NCBI GenBank assembly: GCA_003427395.1 | Contig: BFEA01000077.1 | Span: 279,361-306,492, forward strand | Reading direction: 5' to 3' | DNA: 27,132 nucleotides | From: Chara braunii | Lineage: Eukaryota > Streptophyta > Charophyceae > Charales > Characeae | In this document: piece by piece, positions 17,754 through 26,375 of the stretch | Position numbering within the stretch: position 1 is the first letter of the stretch | How the letters are laid out: each line of letters starts with the position of its first letter | The notes under the pieces: generated by a model | Seen by the model: only the letters and a program-made list of their open reading frames with translations | What the model was told of the DNA's origin: nothing | The model's database searches: none | Position numbers and translations under genes: made by a program

Positions 17754-19145
17754 CTAATCTCTTATAATGTTAATTCCCTAATCCCTTCTGGGGGAATATT
17801 GTTGAAGTAAGTTTTCAATGATATTCTCGAATTATCTTGGTTTTAGTCGTAGTTTGGCTTTTGATGGTGATTGTGTTTTGAACGTGGGCTCCGTGGGATA
17901 GCCAAGTGGCGCATCTTGTGGAGTTTTGGGGGACTTGTTTTGAAGTAAGGGGCAAGGGGCATGAAATGATTCTTCGCAAGGATGGAGACTCGGAAGGGGA
18001 TGGAATAGGGCTGCGCGACGGGTACCGCATAGGGGGAGCTCTTATCAGATGTGATTGGTGTTGGGTAGTTTAGGTTGTCTGATAGGTACCGACTGATGAG
18101 GGCGAACTCTGGCGCAATTGGCATTGGTAGTGCTGGTTCACCTCCGGAGACCGAAATTCTTATGGGGGCAAGGAATTCAGGGTGATGATGGTGCTCGGCC
18201 CCTACTGCGATGAGGTCCGCTGGAGTTCTCTACGAGAACGGAGTTTGGGAGGACGGATGAAATTTGGATGGAGGAAGTTGGTGGTGGATGCGATTGACGC
18301 TGAGCATCTCGGGGGGTACCGACTACTTGCCACTAAATCCACCTGGATCAACTTGAGGTTCTTCCTTTCGATGGTGAAGGGAAGATTATTCTGCTTGTCT
18401 GTTTCAGGGCTTACATGTTTGTCTAAATTTGACTTATCTTGGTTAGCCCAAAATTTTTTGATCTCTTTTGATGTTAATTCCCTAATTCCTTCTTGGGGAA
18501 TATTGTTGAAGTAATTTTTAAATGATATTCTCGAATTATTCTCGAGCTATCTTGGTTTTAGTCGTAGTTTGGATTTTGATGGTGATTGTCGTTTGATCGT
18601 GGACTCCATGGGATAGCCAAGTGGCGCATCTTGTGGAGTTTTTGGGGACTTGTTTTGAAGTAAGGGGCAAGGGGCATGAAATGATTTTTCGCAAGGACGG
18701 GGAGGGGGATGGAATAGGGCTGCTCGACGAGTACTGGCTAGGGGGAGCTGTTATCAGATGCGATTGGCGTTGGGTAGTTTAAATTGTCTGATAGGTACCG
18801 ACTGATGAGGGCGAACTCTAGCGCGATTGGCATTGGGTAGTGCTGGTTCACCTCCGGAGACCGAAATTATTGTGGGGGCAAGGAATTCAGGGTGATGATG
18901 GTCCTCGGCCCCTGTTGAGATGAGGTCCTCTGGAGTTCTCTACGAGGACGGAGTTTGGGAGGACGGATGAGATTTGGATGGAGGAAGTTGGCGCTGGATG
19001 TGATTGGCGCCGAGCATCTCGGCGTGTATCGACCACTAACTACTAATCAACTTGAGGTTCTCCCATTCGATGATGAAGGCAAGATTGTCCTGCTTGTCTT
19101 TTTTAGGGGTTACATGTTCTTTTAAATTTGACCTATCCTGGTTAG
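17754..19145 (+). repeat. tandem duplication of about 0.7 kb inside insert D
   Basis: Copy 1 (about 17754-18457) and copy 2 (about 18458-19145) share ttaattccctaat, gatagccaagtggcgcatc, ggtaccgactgatgaggg, cacctccggagaccgaaatt and many other blocks at offsets of 704-715 bp. Copy 2 holds a short open frame with RMRFGWRKLALDVIGAEHLG followed by QLEVLPFDDEGKIVLLVFF; copy 1 has the related but shifted version. Either a real but unrecognised coding segment was duplicated or the openness is chance. Confidence 0.8.
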
Positions 19146-19587
19146 CTCGGAGTGTGCATCTTCTAGAGATTAGAGCTACGATGGTTGGCCGAGAACACAT
19201 TTGAAGTCCAGCTTACCTTGTTGTGTAAGGGTTGCACAAACGGAGGTGAGCGCCAAGTGGTTGAGAGGGATACGAAGATGGTGGGTTATCACGCATTCTC
19301 CTGATGAAGGGGCTAGTCGGCAGGATTGAGCTAGGGCATAGCCGCGGTAGAGATGGTGGCTCTACTGTACTAAGTATTGTCGGAGTAAGGTAAGGGGGTT
19401 GAAGGCGGGTCGACTGTGTTGAGTTGAGTCAGCATAGGTAATAGCATAGTCTTTCATTTTCATTACCATCAAAGGACATTCCCTGCTCAGTTAATCCCCT
19501 AGATTCCAGAGCAATCAATGTTGGTCGGGGAGGTCCTCTTAACGGTTTTAAAAAAAAGATCATTATTGAAGCTGTAAATGTCCTTAT
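19146..19587 (+). other. 3' body of insert D before the tail
   Basis: No domain or convincing open frame. It has an A8 run at 19549-19557 and then joins the tail at 19588. Confidence 0.35.
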
Positions 19588-19670
19588 GGGATGCTGCACC
19601 CGGTTTCTAGCACATGCTGCTCCCCATGAATAGATTGGAGCATTTGTTCAAAAAATAAAAAATAAAAAAA
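19588..19670 (+). ncRNA. short-form structured tail of insert D with A-rich end
   Basis: It begins GGGATGCTGC, with CCGGTTTC, GCTGCTCCCC and agattggagc matching the family. Hairpin 1 arms GCTGCA/TCTAGC keep most pairs with one mismatch and one wobble. Hairpin 2 arms GCTCC/GGAGC are intact. The A-rich end abuts the right target duplication. Confidence 0.75.
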
Positions 19671-19900
19671 ATTCTGGTCCTCAAGGAACACAGCTAAAAT
19701 GGGAGAAAAAACACAGATGAAGAAGAAGGACACCTTCGTACGCTTTGAAAAGCACAAGGAGGCAGGCCTCAAGTGATACTCCCATGTAGCATTGCTACAA
19801 CTACAGAATCTCGAGATTAACGCCAACGATGTCTAGTCTGTGTCAGATGTGGTTGCGTTTTTGTGCCCCATTTTGAGTAGGGGTATCCTCCAACTGAATT
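19671..19900 (+). pseudogene. LINE B ORF1 domain, part after insert D
   Basis: The sequence continues the domain cut at 16629. FVRFEKHKEAGLK, a TGA, YSHVALLQLQNLEINANDV, a TAG and SVSDVVAFL match LINE A's FVHFEEQKEACL ... FSHASLLELESLKIKAN ... LWSVSYVISFL. LINE A has Trp (TGG) where LINE B has TAG and probably TGA, so both stops can arise by G-to-A changes. It is the C-terminal part of the ORF1 protein, dead here. Confidence 0.6.
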
Positions 19901-20059
19901 CTGACCTTGACAATGGTAGTTGGATTAGGCTTTAGGCGATTGAGCGGATGGAAAGTGGAAACATGTGTTTGCTGTAATGAAAGCACTACAAGCATTTTAT
20001 GGGAAAATTCCTTCACAGCATCATGCGACTAGAACAACAGACATGGACCTTAGATCGCT

Positions 20060-20543
20060 TAATGTAAATGATTTAGCCACCGCATACTCTTAAAAAGGAA
20101 AGCTATAATGAAACAACTGAAAGGAGTCGGTGGTCGATCATGTCCGGACCTAATTTGTATCCAGGAAACCCATCTCACATCATTCCCATCTCATACGCGA
20201 ACACAACATTGTGTGTTCATAAAGTATACTTCTCGATGTCGAGGAGGGGATCAGGAGGGGTGGCAATATGAGTCCCTCCTGACTCAAGGGTTGCGTTAGT
20301 ATATTGGAGGGTAGATGAGGAATAGGGAAGATGGGTTTCCACACTAGTTATGTTAGAATTGGAAATCAGATATGTAATCAATATTTATGGCCCTAATGAG
20401 GTTCAAGAGAGGGTTAATTTCTTCCAAATGATTAGGACCAAAATTCCAAATGGGTTACCAATAATTATGGCAAGGGATTTTAATGCAAGCCTGGATAGAT
20501 GGTTAGGCCGGTGGAGGATCCCCTCTTCTTGTTTTTCATATAT
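20060..20543 (+). pseudogene. LINE B AP-type endonuclease, N-terminal and middle part
   Basis: It starts LNVNDLATAYS (the N-containing first motif), then PDLICIQETHL with the catalytic Glu (Q-E-T-H), a degraded middle, GGVAI-stop-VPPDS, GRWVSTLV, VINIYGPNEVQERVNFF and MARDFNASLDRW, a changed GDFN motif (Gly to Arg). A short plus-strand frame (20108-20299) covers the first part. The domain is cut at about 20544 by the AT-rich insert and resumes near 22080. Stops at 20269-20271 and 20323-20325 coincide with those of LINE A. The family enzyme nicks target DNA for priming. Confidence 0.8.
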
Positions 20544-20544
20544 A

Positions 20545-21357
20545 TGTAATGACCTGCCAAACATGGACTGAGACACACAACTGATTTCTGAGTTTTTCTC
20601 ATGAAATGTATGCCTTGTCGAGTTTCCCGCTTGTTGCCGAGTTTTCTAAGTCTATGTGTGTGCGTGCTTGCTGGTTTGAATGCCTGTCTGAGTGCTTGTC
20701 GGATTGAGTGTGTGTGTGTGACCCGCAATGGCACTTGTTTGTTTCGAAGGCCCGAAGGGCTGGTACTTAGCTGTGGCCGTGACATTGAGGGTTGCAGTGG
20801 GGAAAACACTCAAGTGGGACAAAGGGACGCTATACTTAGAGCAGCGGAAAAACACTCAAGTAGTAGGTAGGCCGGTACCACACCAAGTAGAGGTCGATAT
20901 ACCGGGTACTCGAGGCCAAGCAGAAGAAGACAAAAGCTTACATATTTAGAGGTTCAGTAGTTGTAGGCTAGGTCTAGGTGGGTACCAGTCCAACCAGTCT
21001 AAGTCTAAGGCCTGTACGTGCAATACAAGAGTTTGCATGATGTTTCCCTTCGAAAGGGAGGAGGTACCAGTTGCTTGGAGGCCGCACGCCTCAAAAGTCC
21101 CTCTCCAAGAGGCACGCAGGCCGCTATATCTCAGGGAGGAGCGAAGTGCTCCTCCTAATTATCGGTGTGCAAGTTTGGCGACACACTGGTTGGAGCAATT
21201 AATTCTATTAACCCAAATAAGATTGTATTCTATATGGATGTAAATTATTTGTATACAAGATATATGTGTGTATATATATATATATTTTATATGTCTTTTG
21301 AATATTATGAATCAAACAATTATTGATTTTTATTGGACGATACAATATTTTATATCA
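20545..21357 (+). mobile_element. possible solo LTR inside LINE B endonuclease
   Basis: The segment starts TGTAATGACC and ends ATATCA, and it is preceded and followed by TATATA (20539-20544 and 21358-21363), which would fit a TG...CA terminal repeat with a short duplication. It contains compact palindromes (cccttcgaaaggg at about 21047; ggaggagcgaagtgctcctcc at about 21138-21158) and a TATA-rich region near 21265. No internal retroviral-type genes are present. The duplication lies in AT-rich DNA and could be chance, so the ends are tentative. Confidence 0.3.
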
Positions 21358-22075
21358 TATATATCGTATGTAATATTATAATAGACGAAGGTAAGATAGA
21401 TCTCAATTTCAGTTATTATATTGGAGAGTATGGCAAAAAAAAGTTTCATTGAGCGAAATAAAAAACGTCAAAGATTGGTATAAAAATATTTTCACCTTCA
21501 TCAATCCTCAGCGCTAAGCATCAGGAGCCTCATTGTCGGGAAGGAGCAAGGATAGGAGGAGGAAGAAGACCAAGACTAGGAGGGAGGAGCGCCAGAGGTA
21601 CTTACCTGGCTATGGTGGATGTCATATTCATCACCTTGGTGGGCGCTGCATCTGCAAAGCCCCGTTGGGGTAGAGCTACATCGCGAAGCTTCGAGGCAGA
21701 GGCAGGTATGACGACCTGAGTTAGAGTAATGCCCTAGTAGTCCGGCATAGCCTCAGTCGTGGACGGAGAAAGAAGGGTGGTTATGGCTATGGTGGACCTC
21801 ATGTAATGCCTGCAGTAGAAGAGGGATTCGAACATTGATTCTGGTATGGCCATCAACATTATTATTATTAATTCTTGTTTGAATAAGAGGGGAGGCGATA
21901 AGGAGGAGGAGAGTGGTTGATAAAGAAGAAGAAAATTTGTATTGGTCTTTGCTGGTATACATCTTCTTCTTCTTCTTCTTTTTTCCCTCTCTCTCCTCTC
22001 AAGTTCATTCATTTGTTTTTGCAATTGGACGACATTTCACTTTCTCATGAATGTGTACTTCGAAATTGGTTAGGA
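21358..22075 (+). other. remaining insert in LINE B endonuclease, origin unclear
   Basis: AT-rich at first, then GC-richer at 21520-21860, with a repeated ggctatggtgga (21612 and 21784) and a (CTT)n run at about 21963-21982. A weak A-box/B-box pair is present (TGGCTATGGTGG 21784-21795; GGATTCGAACA about 21823-21833), followed by (ATT)n at about 21856. A tRNA-derived short element is possible but not demonstrated. No gene seen. Confidence 0.3.
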
Positions 22076-22894
22076 TCATAACACATAGAAGAAGATGATT
22101 ATATTATTCGCACTCTGTATCAAGAGGAAAATCTTTTCAACACATACCACCAATTTTCCCTCAAGAAAGACTTTTTACCTGTGTAAGGAATGGTGACAAT
22201 CCGCACCAATCCAGATCTCGAATATACCTGATTTTAATGTAAGAACATTTGGATCATGCTTTGGTCTTGACAGTGATTTTCCCCCAGAGTTTGTGGGTCA
22301 GGGATGGATTATAAGATGTGTTCTGATGCTGAATTTTAGAAAAAAAATGATCAAAAATTTTTTCTTTTTGGTTCATAGTGAATTTAGGCAATACATTGAG
22401 GATGTATGAGAGTATTGACACTCAACTAGGAATCAACAAAATTCTTTCATATCCTTGTGTAATAATGGTCTAGGGTTTCGAACCACAAAATATAATTAAT
22501 ATTACTTCAAGCTAAAATATATATATTTGCAAGGAATGATCATTCACGAACATATCCTCAATTACAAATCTCAAGAAAATATTGATGAAGATCTACAAAT
22601 AATGGATATCCAAACTCTCAAAAACCAACTTTTAGCCTTCGCTCAACATCATTGGTGAGGGTGTATAGACAAAAGCAAACTTTTCAAATTCTCGACTGAA
22701 AGAGAAATGAATGGATCATTTTTTGCTTTGGCATGCACTAGATCTAGACTTATATTCCACAAAGAGTTTTTTACATCCTTTAAGGACCCAACAAAGCAGT
22801 AAGAAGATTACCAAGCCATAAAACAGTTTGTTATTCCCCTAACCCAAACTCTCACATAAGAGCAACGAAAACATCTGAAACATCCCTTAACAAA
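22076..22894 (+). pseudogene. LINE B endonuclease end and linker to RT
   Basis: HIEEDDYIIRTLYQEENLF and, in another frame, QERLFTCVRNGDN and SRSRIYLI match LINE A (IEEDENII ... RDRLFTCIRNNGN ... SKSRIYLI) at 4837-4655. The following 650 bp is AT-rich linker with short Gln/Lys-rich fragments (SRENIDEDLQI-like) and no named domain. Confidence 0.6.
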
Positions 22895-23720
22895 AGAGGA
22901 AATTTTGACAACATTATTACACATGGATGCGGATAAAACTATTGGGATAGATGGTATTCTGAAGGATTCTAGGAAACCATGTGGTCGACCTTCTCTTCAG
23001 AGCTGATTGAATATTTTGAATAATTTCAAGAATCAGGTCCGATGGGGGAGTTTGTGGATCAAGGTATCTTCACACTTCTGTACAAGAAAGAAGACAAAAA
23101 AAACATAAGGAATTATATATCAATAACCCTACTCACAATGGTATATAAGATGTTATCCAAGACCTTAGCCAATCGTATGATTCCATGTAATGACGAATAT
23201 TATACATCTGTCCCAGACTGACTTTATAAATGGAAGGCATATCCAGGATAATATTATTATAGTTAATAAAATGGTCAAACTCTCTCGACAGTAAAGCAAA
23301 ACGCAACAGTTGTGTTCATAAACTTTGAAAAAAACTATGATCATATAGACTTACGTTTTTTTAACGTCTGTCCCAATAAAATGAATTTTGGCCTATTATA
23401 TGAAGGTGGGTAAAAAAATTTCATGTTAATGTTACTACGAGGATTCAGGTCAATGGTCGTCTGTCACCAGTTGTTCTCCTTCAATGCTCAGTTAGACAAG
23501 GAGATCCTTTAACCCCATTTCTGTTTATTATAATCATGGAAGCCTTGAGAGCTAATCTTAGGGCCAATCATAATCTTGAACAACTCCAGAGCTTGGGGAT
23601 TCCTAATGAACCAATCCCCGTTGCTTCCATGTTCGCGGATTATCTCATTATACTGATGGAGACCTCGAACTCCAATCTGAAGAGATTAAGACATTGATGG
23701 ACCAATTCTCAGTAGTATCA
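22895..23720 (+). pseudogene. LINE B reverse transcriptase, catalytic residues lost
   Basis: RT blocks are readable: KEEILTTLLHMDADKTIGID, then NIRNYISITLLTMVYKMLSK, then motif A as VFINFEKNYDHID, in which the first Asp is Asn (codon 23321-23323). Motif B is SVRQGDPLTPFLFIIIMEAL (from 23488) and motif C is FADY, not FADD (Tyr codon 23641-23643). Two frames are needed because motif A is shifted from motif B. The catalytic triad is damaged at two of three positions, so this copy cannot have been active in its present form. Confidence 0.85.
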
Positions 23721-24225
23721 GATATGATGATTAATTTGGGGAATAAGACACAAGGGTGATGGATCCACTCAAACGAAGTGCGTCCTCCAGAGCATCCGAG
23801 AGTAAAGTGGTTTCCATTAGAAGCATCTGTGAGGCTGCTAGGAGTCTGTCTTACAACGTTGGACAAACTTGTATCGAACGATGACTAGATCTCGCGTTGG
23901 AAGATTGACAAAATGAATCAATGGAAAAACAAACAAATCTCTCTGTTTGGAAGAGCACGAATTATTTACAAATCTGCTTTGTGGCCATTCAGTAAGTCAT
24001 GAACAAAGAAATTACAAAAATAAGTGGCTGTTTTTTTTTATGGAGAGACAATCATGAGTTATAAAAAACCATCCCTAGAGTGGCATGGCTTTCTCTAATC
24101 CAGCCCAAATCAGAGGAGGATTATGACTTTTTGACCCGTCCCTGCAATGCCAATCACTATCACTTCAATGAATAAAGAAATCTATTTTTCCCATTGATAA
24201 GCTCTGTCTTCAACAAATTCGTAGA
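23721..24225 (+). pseudogene. LINE B ORF2 between RT and post-RT block
   Basis: Fragments LEASVRLLGVCLTTLDKL, MNQWKNKQISLFGRARIIYK and SALWPF are typical of the thumb region after LINE RTs (W-x-K-x-LSLxGR-like). Frames shift repeatedly. Confidence 0.65.
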
Positions 24226-24923
24226 TTGGCTGCCCCAACCACCGAGGATATTCATCCTCTCACATGGGTCGAAAATTTATTCTGGAGCATTCCTCGGGTA
24301 AAGGCGCAGTCTATGGAAGAAGAGTTGAGGTGGACGGCTAAAAGTGATTTGCTGTTGGATATTCTATGGGTACCTTTGTTGAGAACGTGGCGCAGTTTAC
24401 CCCTACCCAATAGGCCTTTCCCCTCCCGATATGAGGAGGTGCTAAGGCAACCCCTTTTTGGCAACAGATGGATCACAGAGCAGAATGGTTGCATATTCAA
24501 CACTTCTGATTCACCATGTTCCCTGTGGGTTAAAAGAGGGGTGTTAAACCACCAGTACCTCGCTCAACTATTGAATCCGAGCCTCCCAGCACGCTGCGCA
24601 CCAAGTCCTGCCGAACCGCCGTCGCAATTTTCTTTTTCGTTTTGCCTGCGGCCTCCAGCCAATGCGGTCCGGCAGGCCGAAGCCCAAATGGCGCGGCACG
24701 TATACGGGACGCGCCGCGGCCGATAGCTGGGCCAGGTACTGGTGGTTTAAGGGTCAAAGATGTATGGGACAAGAGAAATAAGGACTGGATAACTGCCAAG
24801 CAATTAAGGAGCAGGCTCAGGTATGCCCACCAACTCCCCCACAACTTGGAGCAGGTCTTCTCCATTCCCTTAGCTTGGGTTAGAACGCTAAGGAAAGGTA
24901 TTATTTTCAAAGTGGGAGATTGA
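24226..24923 (+). pseudogene. LINE B ORF2 post-RT block, open except for a MITE
   Basis: The frame from 24226 holds HPLTWVENLFWSIPR and SDLLLDILWVPL as in LINE A, then reaches LWVKRGV at about 24541, where a MITE (24548-24746) enters. Skipping the MITE and one TTAA, the next codons read LRVKDVWDKRNKDWITAKQL and continue open to the TGA at 24921-24923. So the coding frame here was intact when the MITE landed. The block has no named function; it precedes the zinc-binding end. Confidence 0.7.
24544..24750. mobile_element. 199-bp MITE with TTAA target duplication
   Basis: TTAA at 24544-24547 and 24747-24750 flank 199 bp. The termini are inverted repeats of 26 bp (24548-24573 and 24721-24746) with 22 matches; the first 13 bp (ACCACCAGTACCT) are perfect. 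TTAA duplications are typical of the piggyBac superfamily, though the ends do not show the usual CCYT start. The interior is GC-rich (gcgccgcggc near the right end) and non-coding. It sits in LINE B ORF2. Confidence 0.85.
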
Positions 24924-25379
24924 GTAAGGGGAACTGGCACTTCGAAACAATGGGAGGCGGGTCAGATCGTTCACATTCTTTTAGAGAGGGCTCTAGTGAA
25001 TCTATGTAACATGACTAAGGAGTTTTCCTTTCACCTATCCCCCAATGATCAGGTAAAGTGTTTCTCGTTCCCGAACCTTTACATGATCCGGGTGTTATTC
25101 TTCTAGTCAACCAAAGGTTGGAGATATTACTATCCTCACCGTTCTATCCCGAAACTCCCCCTGGACCCAGGAGGAGTGAGTTTGGAGGGTCAGCAAGAAC
25201 GGAAAATCAAGAACTCTACAATCCCTCTCGGTCAGAGCCGCATATCGTCTACTAAGACCAATGGTAGATGTCGCTGCGATTGTGCAGGAAAGGTGGTCCA
25301 GACATTTGAATATTGATATAAATACGGTTATAAGTTATAAATGATTAGACTCTTCAACAACTTAAAACAAAGACCATCC
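24924..25379 (+). pseudogene. LINE B ORF2 decayed stretch before the zinc-binding end
   Basis: Short fragments only, such as RAAYRLLRPMVDVAAIVQER at about 25230. Position and partial openness assign it to ORF2. Confidence 0.5.
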
Positions 25380-26036
25380 AAATTTGCTTCCCTTCAATGG
25401 CAGATCATTCACGGGTGTCTGCCAACAAATGACTGGCTAAAAAAAAAAAAAAAGAAAAAGAAAAAAAAAAGACTGGCTCATTGATCATTCAACTCTGGAA
25501 CAAAGAGGTTCAGCCTCCCCACCGTGCAAGTCTTGTGACATGGCTTTCTCCAGTAGAAAAATATGTGAAACTATTGATTCTGGTGCAGTCCCACTATTGA
25601 GATGGTGGGATAGCATTTGGAGGAGTCCGACTGGAATAGAATGGTCGTGGGACTGGAGTGCTATCTTGCTAGGTTGCCGGGAGCCTAATATAGACTTCCA
25701 ACTTTCTTAATTTCAACGTAATTTGTTTACTATTGGCCGAAAGGCAGTCTTAGCCTAAGTGTCCCTCTGGTACAAACGGTGCATCCTAGTCAGAGAGGAC
25801 GTGGCCTTGGGAGAGGGGAAATCTCAGAGTTAATTGTTCAATATATTCAGACTGAAATCAGAGCACAATGGGACAGAACTAAGCCCAGACTACCGAATCT
25901 ACATGAGAAAATGGATATACAGAAAATAATTTGGAGTTTTATCGTGAACTGGCAGGGGGGACTTAAGGGGAGGGTCTGGGTAAAGTGGAGTGGCGAGGTG
26001 GGACTTGTTCGTTTTGCAGCCAAGATCTTCCCTTAG
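25380..26036 (+). pseudogene. LINE B zinc-binding C-terminus and ORF2 end
   Basis: FASLQWQIIHGCLPTNDWL at about 25383-25440 is followed (after an A-tail insertion) by PPCKSCDMAFSSRKICETI at about 25520-25575. This is the C-x2-C and ET-I pattern of the plant-type zinc-binding domain of L1 ORF2; the expected His-x-x-Cys after it is lost. The last open frame (25779-26036) contains SELIVQYIQTEIRAQW, shared with LINE A. Frameshifts separate the parts. Confidence 0.7.
25431..25478 (+). mobile_element. A-tail-only insertion in LINE B
   Basis: Gactggct at 25431-25438 and again at 25471-25478 bracket about 32 bp made only of A with two single G interruptions. Removing the A-run and one duplicate restores LPTNDWL-IDHS of the zinc-binding region. 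The duplication is at least 8 bp. Confidence 0.7.
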
Positions 26037-26375
26037 ATCTCCAAACTGTTTTGCAGACCCCTTTCCTCCTCCACAACTTGCTCTGGTAGGGCTGCAGTGG
26101 TTTGGGATTTTTTTTTTTTTTTTTTTTTTTTATTTATTATTATTTTTTTTTTTACAAAAGATACCCTGAGTTGATGCTAGGGTGGCTGGTGAGAGCAGAC
26201 TACCCTAGCCAGTGCAGTGGTTTGGGATAGAGGGGCCGTGATCTTCAAAAATCTATACTCTGTTTTCTGAAGGGTAGGGTAGCTCGTTTCTTCAGATAGA
26301 GTTGGCGCTCCATCATGGACTGAAGAGGCATCACTGCCCTCAATCATGCTTAATGTATATTATATTTGTTTTTAT
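26037..26375 (+). other. LINE B 3' UTR
   Basis: Non-coding. Ggactgaagaggca near 26320 matches gggctgaagaggca in the LINE A 3' UTR (minus strand, about 178-165), and in both elements the tail starts about 40-55 bp later. It is interrupted by the truncated tail element at 26109-26212. Confidence 0.65.
26093..26228 (-). mobile_element. 5'-truncated tail element with perfect 16-bp target duplication
   Basis: Tgcagtggtttgggat occurs at 26093-26108 and 26213-26228 without mismatch. Between them, read on the minus strand, is the third hairpin of the long tail (from ggctagggta, arms GCTAGGGT ... ACCCTAGC), then caactcagggtat and a 45-nt A-rich end (poly-T on the plus strand, 26109-26155). The 5' part with hairpins 1 and 2 is missing. 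This is a clear target-primed insertion into the LINE B 3' UTR. Confidence 0.9.

Larger units (their letters stand above)
16613..19687 (+). mobile_element. insert D: 3.0-kb retroposon with LINE tail and target duplication
   Basis: Atcccggtcctcaagga (16613-16629) and attctggtcctcaagga (19671-19687) form a 17-bp duplication with two mismatches. The duplicated sequence is LINE B ORF1 (codons PGPQG), and the ORF1 domain resumes right after it. The insert (16630-19670) ends with the short-form LINE tail (19588-19649) and an A-rich run (19650-19670). Its 2.9-kb body shows no RT or endonuclease and does not resemble LINE A or B. So it is a non-autonomous passenger carrying the LINE's 3' tail, or a host transcript that ended in a tail copy. 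Confidence 0.8.

Noticed and set aside
18085-18120. Hammerhead-ribozyme-like CTGATGAG ... GAA in insert D (also at about 18800)
   Set aside because: The second stem would be one base pair, GAA is followed by C and not A, and no cleavage-site strand pairs with it. The leader repeats of the Penelope-like element, where a hammerhead would be expected, show no such core.
19733-20330. Genetic-code reassignment (UAR as Gln) to explain in-frame stops
   Set aside because: One LINE B TAG stands where LINE A has Trp, TGA stops are also common, and frameshifts are frequent. General decay explains most of it; only the two shared endonuclease stops remain odd.
21598-21720. ACTTACCTGG resembling the 5' end of U1 snRNA
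   Set aside because: No Sm site and no U1 stem-loop sequences follow. A 10-base match is expected by chance at a few percent in a window this size.
21777-21880. tRNA-derived SINE suggested by A-box and B-box like motifs and (ATT)n
   Set aside because: Both boxes have mismatches, the spacing is short, no cloverleaf can be drawn and no duplication was found. I kept it only as a remark in the region entry.
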